DNA of 64,000 bases from NCBI GenBank assembly GCA_002686085.1, contig NZAC01000001.1:1-64000 (forward strand), read 5' to 3'. The stretch comes from Roseibacillus sp. (GTDB lineage Bacteria > Verrucomicrobiota > Verrucomicrobiia > Verrucomicrobiales > Akkermansiaceae). This document shows, one piece after another, positions 42,690 through 48,821 of the stretch (position 1 is the stretch's first letter; the number at the start of each line of letters is the position of its first letter). The notes beneath the pieces were generated by a model. It saw only the letters and a program-made list of their open reading frames with translations, did no database searches and was not told the DNA's origin. The translations under genes and the position numbers were made by a program.

Positions 42690-43448
42690 TCAGGCTTTCA
42701 ACACTTCAATCTGCTGATTGGTAAGAGCGGCGATGAATCCCGGATCACTGTCCTCATTGGTTATGACAGTAGTAAGCTCGGAGATTTCAGCGAAGAAGAA
42801 AGACGACTTGAGTCCAATCTTGGTGGAGTCCGCAAGGCAGAAGACATTCTCCGAACATTCGATCACTCGTTCCTTGAAGGATGCCTGCCGGGAGTTGGTC
42901 TCAGAGATTCCCCGCTCTAGGTGAATTCCATTACAGGAGAAGAACATCTTGTGGATATTGTGCTTACGCATAGTGGACTCTGCTGGCAGGCCTATGTAAG
43001 AGCGGGATCGTGGCTCGTAGATTCCTCCGGTGCAGACGATATCGATTCCCTCTCGATCTGCGAGGGCAGTAATTACATTATGAGCATTGGTTAGGACGGT
43101 CAGGTGGAATCCCGGGAGATGTTCAACAAGGGTGAGAGCAGTTGAAGACGCATCGATAAAGATCGTATCATTAGGTTCGATCTGCTTTGCTGCAAGACGG
43201 GCGATGGCGGTCTTTGCGTCTCGATTCACTTGCTTACGCTCGTTGAGAGCAAGCTCCACCCGGCTTTGATTTGGGCGAACCGCTCCTCCGTGGATACGGA
43301 GGAGCTCACCCCTTTGCTCTAAGCTTTCGAGGTCTTTCCGCACTGTTTCGTCTGTGACCTCGAGTGTCGTCGCAAGATCTGTGGTCCTCACGGACTCTTC
43401 CTCCGAGAGCTTGGCGATAATAAACGATTGGCGTTCAATGGGTAGCAT
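42690..43448 (-). CDS. DeoR-family transcriptional regulator of the BMC locus
   Basis: 252 residues. N-terminal winged-helix DeoR domain: RQSFIIAKLSEEESVRTTDL, VTDETVRKDLESLEQRGELL and RIHGGAV, the classical family signature. The C-terminal sugar-phosphate sensing domain (DeoRC) has IFIDASSTALTLVEHL, LTVLTNAHNVITAL, CTGGIYEPRSRSYIG and LADSTKIG. Family members bind an operator near their own genes and respond to a phosphorylated sugar intermediate. It is divergent from the microcompartment operon with a 112-bp shared region containing phased direct repeats and a palindrome. The expected inducer is rhamnulose-1-P or fuculose-1-P, inferred from the neighbours. Confidence 0.9.
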   Translation of the reverse strand: MLPIERQSFIIAKLSEEESVRTTDLATTLEVTDETVRKDLESLEQRGELLRIHGGAVRPNQSRVELALNERKQVNRDAKTAIARLAAKQIEPNDTIFIDASSTALTLVEHLPGFHLTVLTNAHNVITALADREGIDIVCTGGIYEPRSRSYIGLPAESTMRKHNIHKMFFSCNGIHLERGISETNSRQASFKERVIECSENVFCLADSTKIGLKSSFFFAEISELTTVITNEDSDPGFIAALTNQQIEVLKA

Positions 43449-43470
43449 CAGAATAGGGGGTTGAACAGGG

Positions 43471-43542
43471 TTGGGAAATTCTGCGTTTGAGTTGGGAATA
43501 TCTTGGAATATGATTGACTAGTCAAGAAAACCCAAGCATACC
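43471..43542. promoter_or_regulatory. Divergent promoter/operator of the BMC locus
   Basis: Between the divergent DeoR and pduL genes, three direct copies of TTGG(G)AA start at 43471 (TTGGGAAAT), 43492 (TTGGGAATA) and 43503 (TTGGAATAT), spaced 21 and 11 bp, about two turns and one turn of DNA. Next to them is the perfect 12-bp palindrome TTGACTAGTCAA (43514-43525), whose left half also makes a good -35 (TTGACT). A weak -10 candidate CATACC follows after 17 bp (43537-43542). This layout fits repressor sites overlapping the rightward promoter. DeoR binding is inferred. Confidence 0.55.
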
Positions 43543-43560
43543 CGTGTCGATTTCTGGAAA

Positions 43561-44235
43561 ATGCCAGTTGATTCCAACATTCCCCGGGCAGTCGTTGAGC
43601 ATATGGTTCGCGAGCAGGTCTACGCGAAGCTCGGAGTGGCTCTCCCAAGCTCTGCGTCCGCTCCGAACGGTTTGGTTGTTAACGTCAGCGCGAGACACTG
43701 CCATCTGTCGCCGCGGGCGGTGGAGGAGCTTTTTGGGCCTGGCTATGAATTGACACCGATGAAGAGTCTTTACCAGACCGGTGCCTTCGCAGCGAAAGAG
43801 ACTGTCACTCTTGTTGGACCGCGGAGTCGAGTCATCTCTAATCTCAGGATTCTTGGTCCCTGCCGGGAGTTCAATCAGGTTGAATTGGCATACACGGATG
43901 CCATCGCTCTTGGCTTTGATATTCCTCTTCGCCTTTCAGGTGATATCCAGGGGAGCCCCGGATGCATGCTTATGGGGCCCAAGGGCTTTTTCGAGATGCC
44001 TGAGGGTGTGATCCGCGCAGCGCCCCATGTCCACATGAGTCCAGAAGATGCTGCTTACTATGATGTAAGCCATAAGGACACGATGAAGATGAAAGTTCAT
44101 GGCTCCTGCCCAGTGACTTTTGAGAACGTGGTTGTCCGAGTGGACTCCAGCTTCAATCTCGAGGTGCATATTGACACCGATGAAGGGAATGCCTGCGGGC
44201 TACAGACAGATACTTACTGTGAGCTTATCAAATAG
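43561..44235 (+). CDS. pduL: PduL-type phosphate acyltransferase (microcompartment PTAC)
   Basis: 224 residues. PduL has two beta-barrel domains and two metal ions. Metal-binding motifs visible: VSARHCHLS (H46, H48), APHVHMS (H156, H158) and VHIDTDEGNACG (H203). Role in a BMC: acyl-CoA + phosphate to acyl-phosphate + CoA, here lactyl-CoA to lactyl-phosphate, which recycles CoA inside the shell. Residues about 8-25 (PRAVVEHMVREQVYAKLG) form an amphipathic helix before the first barrel, an encapsulation-peptide-like signal. It is first gene of the rightward operon, directly downstream of the operator region. Gene symbol by family. Confidence 0.92.
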   Translation: MPVDSNIPRAVVEHMVREQVYAKLGVALPSSASAPNGLVVNVSARHCHLSPRAVEELFGPGYELTPMKSLYQTGAFAAKETVTLVGPRSRVISNLRILGPCREFNQVELAYTDAIALGFDIPLRLSGDIQGSPGCMLMGPKGFFEMPEGVIRAAPHVHMSPEDAAYYDVSHKDTMKMKVHGSCPVTFENVVVRVDSSFNLEVHIDTDEGNACGLQTDTYCELIK

Positions 44236-44274
44236 CTCGCGAAACGATGAACCAAACAACCAAAGGATAAGAAT

Positions 44275-44547
44275 ATGAGACAAGCTCTCGGACTAGTTGA
44301 AACAAAAGGATACGCCGGCAACGTAGAGGCCGCTGATGCTATGGTAAAAGCTGCGGATGTCAGCTTCATCAAGCAGATCTCCATCGGAGCAGGATTCCTG
44401 ACCACGATCGTGCAGGGAGATGTGGGAAGCGTAAAGGCGGCAGTCGACGCTGGAGCCGAAGCTGCTGACAAGGTGGGAGAGTTGATTAGCTCTCACGTCA
44501 TTCCCAGACCCCATGAAGATCTTCTGAAACGTTTTGATCTCTCATAA
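44275..44547 (+). CDS. BMC-H hexameric microcompartment shell protein 1
   Basis: 90 residues, a single BMC (PF00936) domain: ALGLVETKGYAGNVEAADAM, KAADVSF, the pore loop ISIGAGFLTTIVQGDVGSVK, and the final helix region AAVDAGAEAADKV with SSHVIPRPH. Six copies form a hexagonal tile of the shell facets; the pore loop (S-I-G-A-G) lines the central channel for metabolites. Shine-Dalgarno AAAGGATAA upstream. It is 39 bp after pduL and 18 bp before a second BMC-H gene. Confidence 0.95.
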   Translation: MRQALGLVETKGYAGNVEAADAMVKAADVSFIKQISIGAGFLTTIVQGDVGSVKAAVDAGAEAADKVGELISSHVIPRPHEDLLKRFDLS

Positions 44548-44565
44548 CCAAAAACCTCTGAAATC

Positions 44566-44838
44566 ATGGCTAAACAAGCAGTAGGAATTATAGAAACGCG
44601 GGGCCTGGTCTCGATAATCGAAGCCTCCGATGCCGCGCTGAAGGCAGCAGACGTCTCGATGCTGGGATGGACAAAGATTGGAGCCGGACTCGTTACCGGG
44701 TTTTACGCTGGTGATGTCGCAGCAGTAAAGGCGGCGATAGATGCGGGTGCGGAGGCGGCCTCGCAGGTAGGTGAGGTTGCCTCTACCCAGGTGATCCCTC
44801 GCCCTCACGAGGATCTCTCGAAATTGGTGGAAATGTAA
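44566..44838 (+). CDS. BMC-H hexameric microcompartment shell protein 2
   Basis: 90 residues, a single BMC domain: QAVGIIETRGLVSIIEASDA, KAADVSMLGW, the pore loop TKIGAGLVTGFYAGDVAAVK, AAIDAGAEAASQVGEV and TQVIPRPHEDL. It is clearly paralogous to the preceding shell protein (same length, same C-terminal V-I-P-R-P-H-E-D-L) but with a different pore-flanking sequence (Y-A-G-D-V against V-Q-G-D-V), so the two tiles may pass different metabolites. Structural role: shell facet hexamers. Followed after 24 bp by the kinase gene. Confidence 0.95.
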   Translation: MAKQAVGIIETRGLVSIIEASDAALKAADVSMLGWTKIGAGLVTGFYAGDVAAVKAAIDAGAEAASQVGEVASTQVIPRPHEDLSKLVEM

Positions 44839-44862
44839 TCTCGGCTCTCCCCCGCAATCATC

Positions 44863-46041
44863 GTGAAGATTCTCGTAGCCAACCTTGGCTCAACGTCTTT
44901 CAAATTCCGCCTATTTGAAATGGGTGAGGATGAGGAGAGTCAGTTGGCAGAGGGTGGGTATGAGCGTGTCTCCGATCATGGAGAGGCCATTCGTGATGCT
45001 CTCGTATCGCTGGAAAACGATGGAGTCGCATCCCCGGGTGAGATCGAAGCGGTGGGATTTAAGACTGTGCTCGGACGGGGTTTAAGTGGATGTGTTGAGG
45101 CTGGTGACGAGGTGATCGAGGCCCTTGAGGGTTTTGCCGACGTTGCGCCGGCGCATAACCCGGCCTATGCAGATGGGATCAGGCAGTTCCGGGAAATCCT
45201 TCCCGAAGCCCGTCGGGTTGCTCTTTTTGAGACTGCATTTTACCAATGGCTGCCGGAGGCTGGGCGACGATATGCCGTTCCCCAGGCATGGTATGATGTC
45301 GGCATCAGGCGGCATGGCTTTCATGGAGCGAGTCATAAGTTCATTGCCGAGAGATCTGCGGAGATGCTGGGACGTCCCGACGTTGCGAAGCTTGCTCGTG
45401 GGCTGTATCAGGAAGGGCCTCAAAAGGTGGAGCATCCTCTTCGCGTGATATCCTGTCATCTCGGCGGAAGCAGCTCGGTTACGGGTATCCGAAATGGGGT
45501 AGCAATCGGCACGAGCATGGGGTTCTCCCCTCAGAGCGGTGTGCCGCAGAATAACAGAGTGGGTGATCTTGATGCGGGTGCTTTGCCTTATGCGGCCAAG
45601 GCTCTTGGTCTCACGATCGAGGAGGCGTCTCAGCAGCTCTCTTCAAAGAGCGGGTTGCTAGGGGTTTCTGGTGTCGGTAACGATATGCGCGATGTGCGTT
45701 CAGCTGCGCTCGAAGGGAACCCCGAGGCTCAAATTGCGGTTGAGCTCTTTATTCATGAGGTTCGGCGATGGGCTTCTTCAATGCTTTTCGAATTGGGAGG
45801 GCTTGATGCCTTCGTTTTTACCGCCGGTATCGGGGAGAATAACCCATGGCTCAGAGCAGCTGTCTGCGAGGGCCTGGAAGGATTGGGAATAGTGCTCGAT
45901 ACAGACAGAAATGAAGTCGCTGGCGGTGGCGAAGCCAAGGTCAGCGGGGAGGAATCGCCAGTTCAGATTCTGGTTATACCAGCCAATGAGGAGCTGGTTC
46001 TTGCAAGAGAGGTTTATCAGAAAGTTACGAATTTAAATTAA
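44863..46041 (+). CDS. ackA: Acetate/propionate kinase family (lactyl-phosphate kinase role proposed)
   Basis: 392 residues from a GTG start. ASKHA-fold kinase: KILVANLGSTSFKFRLFEM (family N-x-G-S-S-S-x-K-x-x-x-F), RRHGFHGASHKFIAER (family R-Y-G-F-H-G-x-S-H), SCHLGGSSSVTGIRNGVAIG (family H-L-G-G/N-G-x-S), TSMGFSPQSGVPQNNRVGDLD and FTAGIGENNPWLR (family F-T-x-G-I-G-E-N). Catalyses acyl-phosphate + ADP to acid + ATP. In this locus the acyl group should be lactyl (from PduL), giving lactate and ATP. It lies between shell genes, so it is part of the operon. No encapsulation peptide is apparent, so it may act outside or be recruited by others. Confidence 0.9.
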   Translation: MKILVANLGSTSFKFRLFEMGEDEESQLAEGGYERVSDHGEAIRDALVSLENDGVASPGEIEAVGFKTVLGRGLSGCVEAGDEVIEALEGFADVAPAHNPAYADGIRQFREILPEARRVALFETAFYQWLPEAGRRYAVPQAWYDVGIRRHGFHGASHKFIAERSAEMLGRPDVAKLARGLYQEGPQKVEHPLRVISCHLGGSSSVTGIRNGVAIGTSMGFSPQSGVPQNNRVGDLDAGALPYAAKALGLTIEEASQQLSSKSGLLGVSGVGNDMRDVRSAALEGNPEAQIAVELFIHEVRRWASSMLFELGGLDAFVFTAGIGENNPWLRAAVCEGLEGLGIVLDTDRNEVAGGGEAKVSGEESPVQILVIPANEELVLAREVYQKVTNLN

Positions 46042-46055
46042 ACAACAATAGAACA

Positions 46056-46355
46056 ATGGGAAAACAAGCAGTAGGACTTCTCGAGACACGCGGTCTGTGT
46101 TGTCTCGTTAGTGGCGTAGACGCAGCTCTTAAGGCTGCAAGCGTCGAGTTGACAGGACCAATGAGGAGCATAGGCAGTGGCCTTTGTAATGCAGTGGTAA
46201 CTGGCGATGTGGCCGCAGTAAAAGCTGCAATTGATGCAGGTGCTGATACTGCGGCTAGTCTAGGCGAGGTTGTCACCGCGCACGTGATAGCTCGTCCGGA
46301 CGAGGCAATTGACCCCGTGATTGTGGGTGAGAAGCCAGCTCCGAAGTCGAAATAG
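46056..46355 (+). CDS. BMC-H hexameric microcompartment shell protein 3 (cysteine-containing)
   Basis: 99 residues, a single BMC domain: QAVGLLETRGLCCLVSGVDA, the pore loop RSIGSGLCNAVVTGDVAAVK, AAIDAGADTAASLGEV and AHVIARPDEAID, then a short basic/proline tail (GEKPAPKSK). It differs from the first two by vicinal C15-C16 in strand 1 and C44 just after the pore-loop glycine, and by the longer C terminus. Function: shell tile, with a pore environment that could be thiol-sensitive or metal-binding (inference). Starts 14 bp after the kinase stop. Confidence 0.93.
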   Translation: MGKQAVGLLETRGLCCLVSGVDAALKAASVELTGPMRSIGSGLCNAVVTGDVAAVKAAIDAGADTAASLGEVVTAHVIARPDEAIDPVIVGEKPAPKSK

Positions 46356-46374
46356 GTAAGGATCCCTGAGAGTA

Positions 46375-46683
46375 ATGTTTCTCGCAGAGGTCATTGGTCA
46401 CGTGGTGGCCACCAAGAAAGACGAGAGTATGGTGGGCCAGAAGCTCCTCATCCTTCGTCCAAAGCTTGTCGACGAGGCCGATCCGACGCAATTTCGCGAT
46501 GGTTCCAACACTATTGTGGCCGTTGACACGGTTGGTGCAGGAGAGGGGGACATGGTCATGTTCTGCCAAGGTAGTTCCGCAAGGCAGGCTGGCGGTCTGA
46601 AGCAGCTTCCTGTTGATGCCGCCGTTGTTGCGGTCGTGGACAGCGTCGATGTTCTTGGAGGTAAAGTCTATGACGGGTCATAG
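46375..46683 (+). CDS. BMC-P pentameric vertex shell protein 1 (EutN/CcmL family)
   Basis: 102 residues. EutN/CcmL (PF03319) beta-barrel features: MFLAEVIGHVVATKKDESMVGQ (family form M-x-x-G-x-V-x-G-x-V-V-A-T-x-K-x-x-x-L-x-G, quoted in part), KLLILRPKL, IVAVDTVGAGEGDMVMFCQG (family V-A-V-D-x-V-G-A-G-x-G-D-x-V), SSARQA and VDAAVVAVVDSVDV. Five copies cap shell vertices. It has the full canonical pattern, unlike the two later BMC-P proteins. Located 19 bp after BMC-H 3 and upstream of the aldehyde dehydrogenase gene. Confidence 0.94.
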   Translation: MFLAEVIGHVVATKKDESMVGQKLLILRPKLVDEADPTQFRDGSNTIVAVDTVGAGEGDMVMFCQGSSARQAGGLKQLPVDAAVVAVVDSVDVLGGKVYDGS

Positions 46684-46712
46684 GTCTTACTCAAAATTGA
46701 AAAAGGAACACT

Positions 46713-48221
46713 ATGAGTATTAAGATTGATCAGGACATGCTCCGGGGAGTAGTGGAGAAGGTGATGGCAGACCTGGGGCGCCCGGTCAGCTCAGCTGGAG
46801 TTCCCGCTGCGGGGTCAGGCTCCGCCCCGCAGACCGCATCGCCTCCAGGAGGCAGCTGTGGCTGTCATTCTGGTCCAAAATCAGGAGCTGGACACTTTGG
46901 TGTCTTTGATTGCGTAAACACGGCGGCTCATGCGGCTCAGGACTCATTTCTTCAATTGAAGAATCTTGGGTTGGAGGGGCGCTCTAAAGTGATTGAGATC
47001 GTCAAGAGTGTCTGTGCAGCCAACACGGAGAGCTGGGGTCGGTTTGAATTACAGGAAACAGGAATCGGCCGCTTGGATCACAAGGTCGCAAAGTTGGAGA
47101 TTATGGACAAGGTGCCTGGGGTTGAGTGGCTCCAGCCCTATGCTCTAAGCGGAGATAATGGCATTACCCTTGAGGAGTATGCCCCATTCGGAGTGGTGGG
47201 TGCCATTCTTCCGGTAACGCATTCGGTTCCAACCTTGACCGGGAATGTGATCAACATGGTCGCCGCGGGGAATGCGGTGGTCTTCAATCCTCATCCGGGT
47301 GGGGCTAAAAGCGCAGCTTTGGCTGCCCGGGAATACAACCGTGCGATCGCAAAAGAGCTCGGGATTGAAAACCTGATCTGCGTCATTGAAAAACCAACTC
47401 TGGAATCCTTTGAGCAGATATCGAAACACGATCTGATCGCGATAATGGTGATCACCGGAGGGCCAGCTGTTGTTAAGGCGGCCATGACTTCTGGGAAGAG
47501 GGCCATTTGTGCAGGTCCCGGTAATCCCGTCGTAGTGGTGGATGAAACCGCAGATCTCGCAGCGGCAGCCCAAAGCGTGATCGAGGGAGCTTCTTTTGAT
47601 AACAACCTTCTCTGCATCGGGGAGAAGGCCGTGTTCGTAGTCGATTCGGTTTATAAGGAATTTATGGCATCGCTTGAAAGTGCAGGTGCTGGAAAGTTGA
47701 CTGGAACGCAGCTGGAGAAGTTAACGAGGGTGGCCTTTACCCAGAAAGATGATGGGGGTGGATGCTCCCACGCGGTTGTGAATCGCGACTTCGTTGGGGC
47801 GAGTCCGGCCCGTCTCGCTGCAGCTGCTGGTGCGAGCTTCAGTGATCGTTGCGAGCTGCTGTTCGCGGAGGCGGATAAGAGTCACCCCTATGTGCAGGAA
47901 GAGCAGATGATGCCAATGGTTCCTATTGTTCCAGTGGCAGACTTTGAGACTGGAGTGGAGCAAGCGAAGGTAGCGGAGCACGGCTACCGTCATTCAGCGA
48001 TAATTCACTCAACGAATGTGGGTCATATGACTCACATGGGGCGCCAGATGGACACGACAATTTTTGTCAAGAACGGTCCGTGTGTTGCAGGTCTCGGTCT
48101 GGGAGGCGAAGGGTATTTGAGCTATTCGGTTGCCACTACAACAGGCGAGGGAATTACAACGCCCAAAACCTTTACCCGGGTCAGGCGTTGCGTGATGGTA
48201 GAAAACCTGAGGATCGTATAG
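46713..48221 (+). CDS. CoA-acylating aldehyde dehydrogenase (PduP/EutE-like), microcompartment cargo
   Basis: 502 residues. CoA-dependent aldehyde dehydrogenase: GVVGAILPVTHSVPTLTGNV, NPHPGGAKSAALAA, MVITGGPAVVKAAM, CAGPGNPVVVVDETADL and the catalytic Cys C301 in FDNNLLCIGEKA. Oxidises an aldehyde with NAD+ and CoA; here L-lactaldehyde to lactyl-CoA is expected. Residues about 6-22 (DQDMLRGVVEKVMADLG) form an N-terminal amphipathic encapsulation helix, followed by a flexible Pro/Gly/Ser linker containing C49 and C51 (SCGCHSG) before the catalytic domain at about 65. Strong AAAGGAA Shine-Dalgarno. Produces NADH inside the shell, while no NAD-recycling alcohol dehydrogenase is encoded here. Confidence 0.93.
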   Translation: MSIKIDQDMLRGVVEKVMADLGRPVSSAGVPAAGSGSAPQTASPPGGSCGCHSGPKSGAGHFGVFDCVNTAAHAAQDSFLQLKNLGLEGRSKVIEIVKSVCAANTESWGRFELQETGIGRLDHKVAKLEIMDKVPGVEWLQPYALSGDNGITLEEYAPFGVVGAILPVTHSVPTLTGNVINMVAAGNAVVFNPHPGGAKSAALAAREYNRAIAKELGIENLICVIEKPTLESFEQISKHDLIAIMVITGGPAVVKAAMTSGKRAICAGPGNPVVVVDETADLAAAAQSVIEGASFDNNLLCIGEKAVFVVDSVYKEFMASLESAGAGKLTGTQLEKLTRVAFTQKDDGGGCSHAVVNRDFVGASPARLAAAAGASFSDRCELLFAEADKSHPYVQEEQMMPMVPIVPVADFETGVEQAKVAEHGYRHSAIIHSTNVGHMTHMGRQMDTTIFVKNGPCVAGLGLGGEGYLSYSVATTTGEGITTPKTFTRVRRCVMVENLRIV

Positions 48222-48227
48222 ATCGCT

Positions 48228-48488
48228 ATGTTGATGTGTCGAGTAGTTGGGAATGCGGTTGCGACCCACAGTCATCCAAGTCTGAAGGGGTTTAGCATGC
48301 TTCTTTGCAGGCAAGAGAACTCGGATGGAGAGTCTAATGGGGCGCCGCCCTTTGTGGCGATCGACCTTTTTGGTGCAGCGCTCCACCAGCGTGTTTTCGT
48401 AAGTACTGACGGAATCGGTGCGCGGGGAATCGTGGACGATGAGAGTTCGCCGGTTCGAAATTATATTCAGGGTCTTATCGACGAGTAA
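48228..48488 (+). CDS. BMC-P pentameric vertex shell protein 2
   Basis: 86 residues (ATG 48228; ATG 48234 is an equally good start). EutN/CcmL fold: MCRVVGNAVATHSHPSLKG (family V-x-G-x-x-x-A-T-x-x-x-x-x-L-x-G), SMLLCRQENS, PPFVAIDLFGAALHQRVFVS (in place of the usual V-A-V-D-x-x-G-A-G-x-G-D-x-V), and SPVRNYIQGLID in the position of the family's A-V-x-A-I-I-D. Short and divergent but clearly the same fold. Multiple BMC-P paralogues are normal in this BMC type. It lies 6 bp after the dehydrogenase gene and 2 bp before the next BMC-P gene. Confidence 0.9.
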   Translation: MLMCRVVGNAVATHSHPSLKGFSMLLCRQENSDGESNGAPPFVAIDLFGAALHQRVFVSTDGIGARGIVDDESSPVRNYIQGLIDE

Positions 48489-48490
48489 TT

Positions 48491-48811
48491 ATGCGGATTG
48501 GACAAGTTATTGGGAAGGTTACCATGGGGGTGCAGGATCCGGCTCTACGGGCTACCCGCTGGCTGCTGGTCAATCCGCTTGAGGGAGAGCAGTTGAATAC
48601 AGCATGCGATATTGAGCCTCGTATGACATCCCTGCCTTCTCTGGTGGTTTATGACGATCTGGGCGCAGGAGAGACCGATATTGTGGGGTTTGTGGAGGGA
48701 GCAGAAGCGACCGCTCCTTTTAAGGTTCCGACCCCTATCGATGCCATCACTGTGGCAATTTTCGACTGGATTGAACATCACCCGTATCCTCCAGAAGACG
48801 ACGACGATTAA
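48491..48811 (+). CDS. BMC-P pentameric vertex shell protein 3
   Basis: 106 residues. EutN/CcmL family: MRIGQVIGKVTMGVQDPALR (G-x-V-x-G-x-V pattern), ATRWLLVNPL, SLVVYDDLGAGETDIVGFVE (family V-A-V-D-x-L-G-A-G-x-x-D-x-V-x-x-x-x-G) and TPIDAITVAIFDWIE, then an acidic tail (PPEDDDD). Longer than BMC-P 2 because of an insert around residues 35-48. Separated by 2 bp from the upstream shell gene and 10 bp from the aldolase gene, so translation is probably coupled. Confidence 0.93.
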   Translation: MRIGQVIGKVTMGVQDPALRATRWLLVNPLEGEQLNTACDIEPRMTSLPSLVVYDDLGAGETDIVGFVEGAEATAPFKVPTPIDAITVAIFDWIEHHPYPPEDDDD

Positions 48812-48821
48812 CGAAGGAAGT

